Source: Corallococcus sp. NCRR (lineage in GTDB: Bacteria > Myxococcota > Myxococcia > Myxococcales > Myxococcaceae). From it: a stretch of DNA of 64,000 nt. The notes beneath the pieces are model-generated. The model saw nothing but the letters and a program-made list of their open reading frames with translations, searched no databases and was not told the origin of the DNA. Of the stretch, positions 38,362-47,030 are shown one piece after another; the stretch's first letter is position 1, and every line of letters starts with the position of its first letter. The stretch spans positions 3,410,001-3,474,000 of the forward strand of contig NZ_CP114039.1 of assembly GCF_026965535.1 (NCBI RefSeq), written 5' to 3'. The position numbers were made by a program, and so were the translations under genes.

Positions 38362-39141
38362 ATGGCCCGGCGGTCCCTCAACACCGAGTTCCACATGCCC
38401 CCGGGGCCTCCCGGGGAGCAAGTCGTCCGCGAACTCTTTCAGCGGATCTTCGGGGAGTACCGCTGGTTTCAGCCGAAGCGGTTCGGGCGTGCCTTGATGA
38501 ATGAACGGGTCGAGCCTGGACCCGTGGATGTCGAGCCCTTCATCACCTACTACGGGGAGTTCAAGAGCATCACCATCGCAGCGGCAACGGACCGCGATTT
38601 CCTGATGCTCTCCCCCAGCAGGGACACGAAGCATTCCTTCATCGGCAAGCTGAGCTGGACGACTTCCGTCGCGGAAGCCAGGACCGCGCGCTGGCGCGAA
38701 GCACATCTGCGCCAGGTCGTCGAAGTCATGCGCCTGCTGGGCTCGCCGCTCGCCCAGTCCGGACTCGATGTCGACTTCGAGCGGAAGAACTGGCGGTGGG
38801 TTCCGAACGAAGACGGCTTCGGCTCCAGGCATGAGTTCAACCTGCGTGACTACAGCGAAGGCCTGGAAGGTCTCTACTGGCGCAACGTCTTCGGCGCCCC
38901 CTTCGTGGACCTCTTCGGCCCGCGCCTGGACGCCATCCCCGCGTCCCAGCGCCAGTCACTCGACGGGGGGCTCGTCCTCGTCCAGCCCTACGAGTTGCCC
39001 ACCCAGGCCATGACTCCGGAAGGCGACGCCGCGGAAGGCCAGCTCATCGCCACCCTGGGCCGCGACGCCTTCTTCGACCTGCCCACCCTCACCAGGCCCA
39101 CGCGTGTGCCGGACGTGTCCTGGATGCTGCACACGCACTGA
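38362..39141 (+). CDS. Putative immunity protein for the lipoprotein toxin (SitI-like)
   Basis: 259 residues with no signal peptide, therefore cytoplasmic, as needed to block a nuclease inside the cell. It begins nine bases after the toxin stop, in the same direction. Visible features are an acidic, aromatic-rich composition and the run YWRNVFGAPFVDLFGPRLD, a pattern I associate with immunity-type proteins, but I cannot name an Imm family. Base composition is less GC-biased than in neighbouring housekeeping genes (for example 38560-38700), in keeping with an exchanged cassette. Function is inferred mainly from position and partner. Confidence 0.65.
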   Translation: MARRSLNTEFHMPPGPPGEQVVRELFQRIFGEYRWFQPKRFGRALMNERVEPGPVDVEPFITYYGEFKSITIAAATDRDFLMLSPSRDTKHSFIGKLSWTTSVAEARTARWREAHLRQVVEVMRLLGSPLAQSGLDVDFERKNWRWVPNEDGFGSRHEFNLRDYSEGLEGLYWRNVFGAPFVDLFGPRLDAIPASQRQSLDGGLVLVQPYELPTQAMTPEGDAAEGQLIATLGRDAFFDLPTLTRPTRVPDVSWMLHTH

Positions 39142-39153
39142 CGCACCCGACGT

Positions 39154-40515
39154 TCAGTCGAACATCGCCGCCAGCGCCTCGCTCAGGGTCTCCACGCCCA
39201 CCACCTGGAGCTTCGTCGCCTCCACGCGCCGCGCGCTGCCCGCCGGCAGCACCACCCGCTGGAAGCCCATCTTCGCGGCTTCCGCGAGCCTCGGCTCCAC
39301 CTGGCCCACCGCGCGCACCTCGCCCGCGAGCCCCACCTCTCCCAGCACCAGCGTCTTCGCGTCCAACGGCCGGTTCTGCAGGCTGCTCACCAGCGCGGCG
39401 CACACCGCCAAATCGCACGCCGGTTCACTCAACTGCATGCCGCCCGCCACGTTGACGAACAGGTCGCAGCCCACCAGTGGAATCTCCTCCTTCTTCTCCA
39501 GCACCGCCGCCAGCAGCGCCACGCGGTTGCCGTCCACGCCGATCGCCGTGCGCCTCGCCGTGCCGTAGCCCGTGGGCGCCACCAGCGCCTGCACCTCCAC
39601 CAGCAGCGGACGGGTGCCGTTGAGCGTGCTCGTCACCACGCTGCCGGACTTGCCCTGCGGACGCTCGGAGAGGAACAGCGCGGACGGGTCCGCCACCTCC
39701 ACCAGCCCCGCGCCCTTCATCTCGAAGACGCCAATCTCGTTCGTGCTGCCGAAGCGGTTCTTGTGCGCGCGCAACAGCCGGAACGGGTGGCCCCGCTCGC
39801 CCTCGAAGTAGAGGACCGTGTCCACCATGTGCTCCAGCACCCGGGGACCCGCGATGGAGCCCTCCTTCGTCACGTGGCCCACCAGGAACGTGGGCACCCC
39901 GCTGCGCTTGGCGAACGCCATCAGCCGGCCCGCCACCTCGCGCACCTGGGTGATGCTGCCCGGCGCGTTGCCCAACTCCGGCAGGTACATGGTCTGGATG
40001 GAGTCCACCACCAGCGCCTGCGGCTTCAGCGCCTCCGCCGCCTGGAGCACCCGGTCCGCGTCCGTCTCCGCGAACAGGTGGATGGCCTCGCTCTCCACCC
40101 GCAGGCGCTCCGCGCGCATCTTCGTCTGCCGCAGGCTCTCTTCACCCGACACGTAGAGCACCGGCCCGTGCCGCGACAGCTTGTCCAGCGCCGCCAGGAG
40201 CAGCGTGGACTTGCCGATGCCCGGGTCGCCGCCCAGCAGCACCAGCGAGCCGCCCACCACGCCGCCGCCCAGCACGCGGTCGAACTCCGTGATGCCCGTG
40301 CGCCGGCGGACTTCCGACTCACCCGTCACGTCCTGCAGCTTCACCGGCCGCGAGGAGCCCCCGGACGCGCCCCACGCCGGGCGCTTGTCGTCCACCTTCG
40401 CTTCGGTCTCCTCCAGGAGCGAGCTCCAGGCCCCGCAGTCCGGACACTTCCCGAGCCACTTCGCCGTCTGGTAGCCGCAGGCCTGACAGGTGTAGTGCGT
40501 CTTCGCCTTCGCCAT
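39154..40515 (-). CDS. radA: DNA repair protein RadA
   Basis: 453 residues, the usual length. N-terminal zinc finger with C10-xx-C13 and C24-xx-C27 (YTCQACGYQTAKWLGKCPDC). RecA-like ATPase with Walker A GGDPGIGKSTLL and the RadA-specific KNRFG motif in RAHKNRFGSTNE. The C-terminal Lon-protease-like domain (VALLAAVLEKK, GLAGEVRAV) lacks protease residues, as normal. RadA drives branch migration of recombination intermediates using ATP. It stands alone on the minus strand, 12 bases from the convergent immunity gene. Confidence 0.97.
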   Translation of the reverse strand: MAKAKTHYTCQACGYQTAKWLGKCPDCGAWSSLLEETEAKVDDKRPAWGASGGSSRPVKLQDVTGESEVRRRTGITEFDRVLGGGVVGGSLVLLGGDPGIGKSTLLLAALDKLSRHGPVLYVSGEESLRQTKMRAERLRVESEAIHLFAETDADRVLQAAEALKPQALVVDSIQTMYLPELGNAPGSITQVREVAGRLMAFAKRSGVPTFLVGHVTKEGSIAGPRVLEHMVDTVLYFEGERGHPFRLLRAHKNRFGSTNEIGVFEMKGAGLVEVADPSALFLSERPQGKSGSVVTSTLNGTRPLLVEVQALVAPTGYGTARRTAIGVDGNRVALLAAVLEKKEEIPLVGCDLFVNVAGGMQLSEPACDLAVCAALVSSLQNRPLDAKTLVLGEVGLAGEVRAVGQVEPRLAEAAKMGFQRVVLPAGSARRVEATKLQVVGVETLSEALAAMFD

Positions 40516-40695
40516 GGGTCGGAGTGTCTACCCCAGACCCCTGACGTTTCCCTGCCTCATGCGCACGCCATGCCAGGAGAGCAGGCAAGCGTGATGTCGT
40601 GGATCAGGTAGCGGGTTGCCCCACAGGGGGGGACAGCCCAGTTTCTGGTCCACGGGCGACGCGAAACAGCGCGCCCCCCACACAGGGAGAGTGCC

Positions 40696-40965
40696 ATGGG
40701 GATTATCGCGTTTCTGGTGATTGGTCTGGTCGCGGGTCTGATTGCGCGCGCCATCATGCCGGGCAACCAGTCGATGGGGCTCATCGCCACCACGCTGCTG
40801 GGCATCGCCGGTTCGTTCGTGGGCGGCTTCGTCGGTTCGCTGTTCTCTCGTGACGGGCGGGTCTTCGACCTGCACCCCACGGGCCTGCTGTTCTCCGTCC
40901 TGGGCGCACTGGTCGTGCTGTTCCTCGTGGGGCTCGCCGGCCGCGGCCGTCGCGTCCACGTCTAG
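40696..40965 (+). CDS. GlsB/YeaQ/YmgE family stress-response membrane protein
   Basis: 89 residues with an AGGGAGAG ribosome-binding site before the ATG. Three hydrophobic segments with the family pattern GIIAFLVIGLVAGLIARAIM, PGNQSMGLIATTLLGIAGS and FVGGFVGSLF are seen, followed by a last helix (LLFSVLGALVVLFLVGL). Family members are small inner-membrane proteins induced by stress; their activity is unknown, and the older name transglycosylase-associated protein is not informative. It is followed by a stem-loop terminator, so it is a single-gene unit. Confidence 0.93.
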   Translation: MGIIAFLVIGLVAGLIARAIMPGNQSMGLIATTLLGIAGSFVGGFVGSLFSRDGRVFDLHPTGLLFSVLGALVVLFLVGLAGRGRRVHV

Positions 40966-41003
40966 TCCGTAGGGCTCCTCGACCGATGAGGCGGGAGACA
41001 GCC

Positions 41004-41041
41004 AGGGACGTCCGCCATGCGCGGGCGTCCCTTCTGTCTTT
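41004..41041 (+). terminator. Intrinsic terminator after the GlsB-family gene
   Basis: AGGGACGTCCGC (41004-41015) pairs with GCGGGCGTCCCT (41021-41032), 12 bp with one G-U, a 5-base loop and a trailing TCTGTCTTT. It separates the small membrane-protein gene from the biotin operon. Confidence 0.75.
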
Positions 41042-41083
41042 GCGGGCCTCTTGGGCGGGCCTCCCCCAGAGGAGAAAGGGGAG

Positions 41084-41115
41084 TCGTCAACCCCCTGTCC
41101 CAAGAGCGTTGACAA
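41084..41115 (+). promoter_or_regulatory. Candidate BirA operator upstream of bioB
   Basis: Two inverted nonamers, TCGTCAACC (41084-41092) and CGTTGACAA (41107-41115), are separated by 14 bases. Read as a dyad they give TYGTCAACS, matching the bacterial BirA half-site TTGTAAACC at seven of nine positions on each side and with spacing (14-16) that fits. The site also overlaps a TTGACA that could serve as a -35 box. It is 52 bases upstream of the bioB ATG. A dimer of biotin-protein ligase carrying biotinyl-AMP would be expected to repress the operon here; the birA gene is not in the window. Confidence 0.6.
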
Positions 41116-41167
41116 TGGCCTCCGGGCCACGCACCGTCGGCCTCCTGACGTCTCCCAAGGAGCCCGC

Positions 41168-42193
41168 ATGTCCGACACCGCCGAGTCCTTCCACGGCCAC
41201 GCCCACCACGCCGCCCCCGCCCCGGAAGGGGTGACGGTGCGGCACGACTGGTCGCTCGCGGAGGTGAAGGCGCTGTACCAGTTGCCGCTGCTGGACCTGG
41301 TGCACAAGGCGCAGACGGTGCACCGGCAGGTGTTCGTGGAGAACAAGGTGCAGCTGTGTTCGCTGCTCTCCATCAAGACGGGCGGGTGTCCGGAGGACTG
41401 CGCGTACTGCCCGCAGGCGGCGCGCTACAAGACGGGCGTGAAGGCGGAGAAGCTGATGGCGGTGCCGGACGTGCTGGCCGCCGCGTCGCAGGCCCGTCAG
41501 GCCGGGGCCACCCGCTTCTGCATGGGCGCCGCGTGGCGCGAGGTGAAGGACGGCCCGCAGTTCGACAGCGTGCTGGAGATGGTGAAGGGCGTGCGGGCCC
41601 TGGGCATGGAGGCGTGCGCCACGCTCGGCATGCTCACCGACAGTCAGGCGAAGCGCCTGCGCGAGGCGGGCCTGTCCGCGTACAACCACAACCTGGACAC
41701 GTCCCCGGAGCACTACGGCGACATCATCTCCACCCGCACCTATGACGACCGGCTGAAGACGCTCGACCGGGTGCGCGACGCGGGCATCTCCGTGTGCTGC
41801 GGCGGCATCATCGGCATGGGCGAGTCCGTGGAGGACCGCTGCAACCTCTTGCGCACGCTGGCCAACCAGGAGGTGCACCCGGAGTCGGTGCCCATCAACG
41901 CGCTCGTGCCCGTGGAGGGGACGCCGCTCGCGGAGCAGCACCGCGTGGAGACGGTGGACATGGTGCGCACCATCGCCACCGCGCGCCTGCTCATGCCCCA
42001 GGCCATGGTGCGCCTGTCCGCGGGCCGCATGCAGATGAATGAAGAGGCGCAGCTGCTCTGCATGATGGCGGGCGCCAACTCGCTCTTCTTCGGGGAGAAG
42101 CTGCTCACCACCGGCAACCCCGAGTACACCCAGGACATGGCGCTCCTGGAGAAGGCGGGCATCCGCCCCCTGGAGCCCCGGCAGGACCGGTGA
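41168..42193 (+). CDS. bioB: Biotin synthase
   Basis: 341 residues starting at [14 protein letters not shown], a His/Ala-rich lead; the upstream frame extension covers the operator region. Radical-SAM cluster cysteines are C74, C78 and C81 (CPEDCAYC). Further landmarks are the KTGGCPEDC context, [10 protein letters not shown] and the arginine-bearing RLSAGRMQM. It inserts sulfur into dethiobiotin using a second iron-sulfur cluster. It overlaps bioF by four bases (GTGA) as the first gene of the operon bioB-bioF-bioD behind a BirA-like operator. Confidence 0.97.
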   Translation: MSDTAESFHGHAHHAAPAPEGVTVRHDWSLAEVKALYQLPLLDLVHKAQTVHRQVFVENKVQLCSLLSIKTGGCPEDCAYCPQAARYKTGVKAEKLMAVPDVLAAASQARQAGATRFCMGAAWREVKDGPQFDSVLEMVKGVRALGMEACATLGMLTDSQAKRLREAGLSAYNHNLDTSPEHYGDIISTRTYDDRLKTLDRVRDAGISVCCGGIIGMGESVEDRCNLLRTLANQEVHPESVPINALVPVEGTPLAEQHRVETVDMVRTIATARLLMPQAMVRLSAGRMQMNEEAQLLCMMAGANSLFFGEKLLTTGNPEYTQDMALLEKAGIRPLEPRQDR

Positions 42194-43359
42194 GGCCCTC
42201 CACGCAGTGGGCGCGCGACGACCTGGAGGCCCTGTCCGCGAAGGGCCTCCGCCGCGCGCTGGAGCCGCTCGACTCACCCCAGGGCGCCGAGGTGCGCGTG
42301 GGGGACGGGTGGCTGGTCAACTTCTCCTCCAATGACTACCTGGGGCTCGCGGCGTCTCCCGCCGTGCGCGCCGCCGCCGCGTCCGCGCTGGAGCGCTACG
42401 GCGTGGGCACCGGCGCCAGCCGCCTGGTGGTGGGGGACATGGTGCCGCACCAGCGGCTGGAGGCGCGGCTCGCCCGCTTCGAGCGCGCGGAGGCCGTGCG
42501 CCTCTTCAACTCCGGCTACGCGGCCAACACCGGCATCCTGCCCGCGCTGGTGGGCCCCGGCGACGCGGTGTTCTCCGACGCCCTCAACCACGCCTCGCTG
42601 GTGGACGGCTGCCGGCTGTCCCGCGCGCGCGTCGTCGTCTACCCGCACTCGGACGTGGCCGCGCTCACCCGCGCGCTGGAAGAGACGCCCGCGCGGCGCA
42701 AGCTGGTCGTCACGGACAGCGTGTTCTCCATGGACGGGGACGTGGCCCCGCTGCGCGAGCTCCTGGCCGCGTGCGAGGCCCACGGCGCCGCGCTGATGGT
42801 GGACGAGGCGCACGCCACCGGCGTCCTGGGCGCGCGCGGCGCGGGCCTGTGCGAGGCGCTGGGCGTGGAGGACCGCGTGGACCTGCGCATGGGCACGCTG
42901 AGCAAGGCGCTGGGCGGGCTGGGCGCGTACGTGGCCACGTCGCGCGCGGTGGCGGACCTGCTGGTCAGCCGCGCCCGGCCGTTCGTCTACTCCACCGCGC
43001 TGCCCGCCGCCCTCTGCGCTGGCGCCGAGTGCGCGGTGGACCTGGTGGAGCATGACCCCGCCCCGCGCGAGCGGCTGTGGGGGCACATCCACCGTTTCAC
43101 CGAGGGTCTGCGTGCGCTGGGACTGCCCGCCGAACCCCGGAGCGCCATCTTCCCGGTCATCCTGGGCGAGCCCTCGCGCGCGCTGGACGCGGCGAAGCGC
43201 CTTCGCGAGGCGGGCCTCCTGGTGAAGGCCATCCGCCCGCCCACCGTGCCCGAGGGCACCAGCCGGCTTCGCTTCTGTCTCTCCGCGGCCCATACGATGG
43301 GCCACATCGACCTGGCGCTGGAGGCCCTGCGCCGGGTGGGAGTCTCCCGTGGCCCCTGA
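42190..43359 (+). CDS. bioF: 8-amino-7-oxononanoate synthase
   Basis: 389 residues from a GTG overlapping the bioB stop. It is an alpha-oxoamine synthase with [10 protein letters not shown] near the N-terminus, [14 protein letters not shown] and the PLP lysine K239 in GTLSKALGG. It condenses pimeloyl-thioester with L-alanine to KAPA. It overlaps bioD by 11 bases, so the two are translationally coupled. Confidence 0.96.
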   Translation: MRPSTQWARDDLEALSAKGLRRALEPLDSPQGAEVRVGDGWLVNFSSNDYLGLAASPAVRAAAASALERYGVGTGASRLVVGDMVPHQRLEARLARFERAEAVRLFNSGYAANTGILPALVGPGDAVFSDALNHASLVDGCRLSRARVVVYPHSDVAALTRALEETPARRKLVVTDSVFSMDGDVAPLRELLAACEAHGAALMVDEAHATGVLGARGAGLCEALGVEDRVDLRMGTLSKALGGLGAYVATSRAVADLLVSRARPFVYSTALPAALCAGAECAVDLVEHDPAPRERLWGHIHRFTEGLRALGLPAEPRSAIFPVILGEPSRALDAAKRLREAGLLVKAIRPPTVPEGTSRLRFCLSAAHTMGHIDLALEALRRVGVSRGP

Positions 43360-44044
43360 GGCACTCCAGTTCTTCGTCACCGGCACGGACACCGGCGTGG
43401 GCAAGACGCAGGTGTCGTGCGCCTTGCTGTCGCTCCTGAAGGACGCGGGCCACGCGCCCCAGGGCTTCAAGCCCTACGAGAGCGGCTGCGCGTCCCTCAA
43501 GGCCCCGGCGGACGCGCTGGCCATGCGCGAGGCCGCGGGCAGCACGCTGCCGGTGGACGCCGTCTGCCCGCACCGCTTCAAGGCGCCGCTGGCCCCGGGC
43601 ATCGCGGCGTCACGGCTGGGGACGGAGCCGGACTTCCGCGTGACGCTCGCGGCGTGGAAGCAGCTGAAGCGCGGGAGCGTGGTGGTGGAGGGGGCAGGGG
43701 GGCTGTTCGTCCCGGTGGATTCGAAGCGCGACGTGGTGGACCTCATCCAGGCCTTCCGCCTGCCCGTGGTGCTGGTGGCGCGCGCGGGGCTGGGCACGCT
43801 CAACCACGTGGCGCTGTCGCTGGAGGCGCTGGCCGCGCGCGAGGTGTCCGTGCGGGCGGTGGTGCTGTCACGCGGGGTGCCCGGACGTGACCTGGCGGAG
43901 CGGGACAACCGCCGCTACCTGGAGGCCCGCCATGGCGTGGAGGTCCTGGGTCCCGTGCCGTATGTGGAGGACGCAAAAAAGCGCCGGATGGCGTTCCGGC
44001 GAGCGCTGGCGCCGCTGGTGCCCGAACGCGCGCAGGCCCGATAA
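43349..44044 (+). CDS. bioD: Dethiobiotin synthetase
   Basis: 231 residues from a GTG inside the end of bioF. It has the P-loop [11 protein letters not shown] (K19), the KPYESG substrate region and [11 protein letters not shown]. It closes the ureido ring of 7,8-diaminononanoate with ATP and CO2. The preceding step (BioA) has no gene next to it. It ends 115 bases before a 92-residue ORF in the same orientation. Confidence 0.96.
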   Translation: MAPEALQFFVTGTDTGVGKTQVSCALLSLLKDAGHAPQGFKPYESGCASLKAPADALAMREAAGSTLPVDAVCPHRFKAPLAPGIAASRLGTEPDFRVTLAAWKQLKRGSVVVEGAGGLFVPVDSKRDVVDLIQAFRLPVVLVARAGLGTLNHVALSLEALAAREVSVRAVVLSRGVPGRDLAERDNRRYLEARHGVEVLGPVPYVEDAKKRRMAFRRALAPLVPERAQAR

Positions 44045-44159
44045 ATCGGCCTCCGCCGCGTTCGCTGGAAAGGCGCGTGCTACAGGTCGCGCAAGTTTTC
44101 GCGTGGTGGTGGCCGTGATCTGGACGGCCCGTTTTTTCCGCGCGAGAAAGCCGGCACGA

Positions 44160-44438
44160 ATGGCGGACATCATCGACATCACGCTCCTCGCGGACGTCCG
44201 ACGCTTCTTCCAGAAGCTCATCGAACAGCGCGGGCTGTCCTACTTCCTCCAGAAAGACGGTCCGCGGCTCTTCCAGATTGAGCCGACGAAGGTCGAACTG
44301 GTCCTGCGCACCGCGATCCGCACCCGGAACCCGGAACTGCCCCGGCCGCACGAGAAGGCCATCGAGCACTGCCGCCTGGAGCTGCGCCGCGAGCTGATCC
44401 GCCGCGTGGCCAGCGCCATGCTCCAGACGGGGCTGTGA
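44160..44438 (+). CDS. Small conserved-looking protein, 92 aa, function unknown
   Basis: Starts at MADIIDITLLADVRRFF. It is predominantly helical and charged, without membrane segments or cysteines; it has a central stretch KDGPRLFQIEPTKVELVLRT and ends LRRELIRRVASAMLQTGL. The ATG directly abuts a short leader 115 bases after bioD. Its last four bases overlap the GTG of the aminotransferase (GTGA), which indicates coupling and suggests it is translated. I recognise no family. Confidence 0.7.
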   Translation: MADIIDITLLADVRRFFQKLIEQRGLSYFLQKDGPRLFQIEPTKVELVLRTAIRTRNPELPRPHEKAIEHCRLELRRELIRRVASAMLQTGL

Positions 44439-45613
44439 GCCGCTTCTCGCTCCGCACCGCCTTCCCGCGCACGCCCAACCCGCTGTCCCAGGCCCTCGCC
44501 ATGCGCCACGCATGCGGGCTGCCCGTGCTGGACCTGGCGGAGACCAACCCCACCCGCGTGGGCCTGCCGCCGCCGCGCGTGAAGCTCGGGGCCCACCGCG
44601 GGACCTTCGACTACGCCCCGGAGCCCTTCGGCCTGCCGTCCGCGCGCGAGGCCGTGGCCACGCACCTGTCCCAGCGGGGGGCGCCCGTGGAAGCCCCGCA
44701 CGTCGTGCTCAGCGCCAGCACCAGCGAGGCCTACGGCTGGATCCTGAAGCTGCTGTGCGACCCGGGGGACAACGTCCTCGTGCCGGCGCCCGGCTACCCG
44801 CTGGTGGAGGTCCTGGCGCGCCTGGAGGGCGTGCACGCGCGCTCCTACCGCCTGCCCGCCGTGCACGGCTTCGGGCTGGACGCGGCCCGGGTGGAGGCCG
44901 CCATCGACGCGCGCACCCGCGCGGTGGTGGTGGTGAACCCCGGCAACCCCACCGGCCACTTCCTCCATGAAGGGGAGCTGCACGCGCTCGCGGACGTGTG
45001 CGCGCGCCACGGCCTCACGTTGATCAGCGACGAGGTGTTCTCCGACTTCGCGTGGGATGAGGAAGCGGGACGGGTGACGTCCGTGGCGGGGCGTCCGCTG
45101 CCGTGCCTGACGTTCTCACTCTCCGGCCTGTCCAAGGTGGCGGGCCTGCCCGGCCTTAAGCTGGCGTGGCTGCACGTGGGCGGCCCCGCGCACGCGCGCG
45201 ACGAGGCCCTGGCCCGGCTGGAGGACGTGGCGGACGCGGTGCTGTCGGTGGCCACGCCCGTGCAGCTCGCGCTGCCGGCGCTCCTCGCGCACGCGCAGCG
45301 CTTCCAGCAGGCGTTGTTGAAGCGGGTGAGGGGCAACCGGGAGCGGTTGCTTCGAGCGCGTCCGGCGGACGCCGCGTGGGACGTGGTGTCCTCGCACGGT
45401 GGCTGGAGCGCGGTGCTGCGCATCCCCCTTCACCCCGGCGAGGAGGCCACCTGCCTGCGGCTCCTGGAGGAGGGGGTGCGCGTGCAGCCGGGCTACTTCT
45501 ACGACTTCGGCGGCGGTGCGTACCTCGTGCTGTCGCTGCTGCCGAAGCCCGAGGTCTTCACCGCCGCCCTGGAGCCGCTGGTGCGCGTGCTCAGTCCGTC
45601 GGCGGGTCGATGA
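44435..45613 (+). CDS. PLP-dependent class I/II aminotransferase
   Basis: 392 residues from a GTG overlapping the upstream stop. Fold-type I aminotransferase with LSASTSEAYGWILKLLCDPG, the NPGNPTG motif (VVVVNPGNPTGHFL), DEVFSDF and the PLP lysine in SLSGLSKVAGLPGLKLAW. The C-terminal arginine expected to bind the substrate carboxylate is not obvious by eye. It resembles aspartate/aromatic-type aminotransferases; the substrate is unknown. It follows bioB-bioF-bioD and a small gene on the same strand while bioA is missing, so a link to biotin is conceivable but not shown. It overlaps the 3' end of the convergent binding-protein gene by 23 bases. Confidence 0.88.
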   Translation: MSRFSLRTAFPRTPNPLSQALAMRHACGLPVLDLAETNPTRVGLPPPRVKLGAHRGTFDYAPEPFGLPSAREAVATHLSQRGAPVEAPHVVLSASTSEAYGWILKLLCDPGDNVLVPAPGYPLVEVLARLEGVHARSYRLPAVHGFGLDAARVEAAIDARTRAVVVVNPGNPTGHFLHEGELHALADVCARHGLTLISDEVFSDFAWDEEAGRVTSVAGRPLPCLTFSLSGLSKVAGLPGLKLAWLHVGGPAHARDEALARLEDVADAVLSVATPVQLALPALLAHAQRFQQALLKRVRGNRERLLRARPADAAWDVVSSHGGWSAVLRIPLHPGEEATCLRLLEEGVRVQPGYFYDFGGGAYLVLSLLPKPEVFTAALEPLVRVLSPSAGR

Positions 45614-47030
45614 GCTGCACGGTCTTGAAGGTGGTGCCCGTCACCTTGAACAGCTCGTAGGGGGAGGGCGCCTCGCCCGTCTCGTTGTTGAAGTTCAGCT
45701 CGCCGCTGGCGCCCCGGACGTCGATGACGGTGCCCGCGCGCAGCGCCTCGCGCGCCGCGGTGAACTGCGTGGAGCCCAGGGGATAGCTGGTCGCCGTCTG
45801 GCCGGACGCGGGCGTCAGCTTCGTGAGCCCCTCCGCGATGCGCGGGCCGGTCACCGGCTGCGGGTTGTTGGAGTCATTGCCCACCGCGTACGCCGAGCCC
45901 AGCGCCACCAGGTACATGGCGTCGTACGCGTGCGCGGTGAAGGAGTACTGCCCGGGGTCCGTGCTGTAGGCGGTGATGAAGCGGTCCGCGAAGAGCTTGT
46001 ACGTGGCGTCGTTGGGACGCGCGGACGCGGGGGCAGTTCCGTACGTGCCCGACAGCTCCGTCTCGACCTCCTTGCGGGAGGTCAGCAGCGTGCGGTCCTT
46101 GCTGGCGTCGGTGAGGAACCAGCGGTTCCCGTAGGCCATGCCCACCTTCGCGTCGATGGCCTCCAGCAGCAGGCGCGAGTTGTCCTCGGGGAAGCCCGCC
46201 AGCACCGTCATGTCCGGCTTGAAGGACACCAGCCGGCCCACCGCGCCGCTCACGGCCTCGTTGCGGTTGTACTGCGCGCCCGCGACGTTGTCCTTGTTGG
46301 GGATGCGGTTCTGGATGGCGTCGAAGAGGCCGGTTCCGTACGAGTCACTGACGTACGCCACGCCCACCTTGGTCGGAGGGGTGAACGTCACGCCCGGGTC
46401 GTTGATGGGCGTGACGCCCTGGAGCACGTTCGCGATGACGCGGCCCTGGAGCACGTCCGAGGGCGTGGTGCGCCAGACCAGGCCCACGCTGCCGCCGTTC
46501 TTGTCCGACAGCGTGGTGAACGCGGAGCTCGTGGCCGTGTGGCTCATCAAGAGCACGTTCTTGGGCGTGGTGACCTCATGGATGGCGAGCGTCTGCGCGC
46601 TGCCCGCGCTGAAGATCGCCACCGCGCCCTTGTCATTCACCATCCAGTTGGCCTGCGTCACCGCCCGGTTGCTGTCCGCGCCGGTGTCGCAGACGTACAT
46701 GACGAACTGGCGGCCACCCACGCCCTGCGCCTGGTTCACCTCGTCCAGCGCCAGCTTCAGGCCGTTGAAGCGCTGCTGTTCAATCTCCGCGTTGCCGCTC
46801 GCGTTGGTGAGCGGCAGCGCCGCGCCCAGCACGATGGGGTTCGCCGCGGACGTGGCGCCCACCACCTGGTTGCACCCGGCGGGCTGCGGCAGGCAGAAGC
46901 CGGAGGTGCAGACGCTGTTGGCGCCGCAGTCACTGCTCGTCGTGCATTCGGACAGGCCGCCCGCCGTGGTGAAGCTGCACCCGGACGACAGCAGCGCCAT
47001 GCCCAACGTCATCATTCCCAGCGCGCGCAT
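45591..47030 (-). CDS. ABC-type (LivJ-like) substrate-binding lipoprotein with Cys-rich N-terminus
   Basis: 479 residues. The signal peptide ends with lipobox LSSGC (C18). Residues about 27-52 hold six cysteines in a short knot-like stretch (LSECTTSSDCGANSVC, then CLPQPAGC), then a type I periplasmic-binding fold (about 60-470) with IVLGAALPLTNASG, FNGLKLALDEVN and VGVAYVSDSYG. LivJ-like proteins bind amino acids or other small ligands, but no permease or ATPase genes are near, so it may be a sensor or scavenging lipoprotein rather than a transporter part. Its ATG overlaps the stop of the upstream TPR gene by one base. Confidence 0.87.
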   Translation of the reverse strand: MRALGMMTLGMALLSSGCSFTTAGGLSECTTSSDCGANSVCTSGFCLPQPAGCNQVVGATSAANPIVLGAALPLTNASGNAEIEQQRFNGLKLALDEVNQAQGVGGRQFVMYVCDTGADSNRAVTQANWMVNDKGAVAIFSAGSAQTLAIHEVTTPKNVLLMSHTATSSAFTTLSDKNGGSVGLVWRTTPSDVLQGRVIANVLQGVTPINDPGVTFTPPTKVGVAYVSDSYGTGLFDAIQNRIPNKDNVAGAQYNRNEAVSGAVGRLVSFKPDMTVLAGFPEDNSRLLLEAIDAKVGMAYGNRWFLTDASKDRTLLTSRKEVETELSGTYGTAPASARPNDATYKLFADRFITAYSTDPGQYSFTAHAYDAMYLVALGSAYAVGNDSNNPQPVTGPRIAEGLTKLTPASGQTATSYPLGSTQFTAAREALRAGTVIDVRGASGELNFNNETGEAPSPYELFKVTGTTFKTVQLIDPPTD

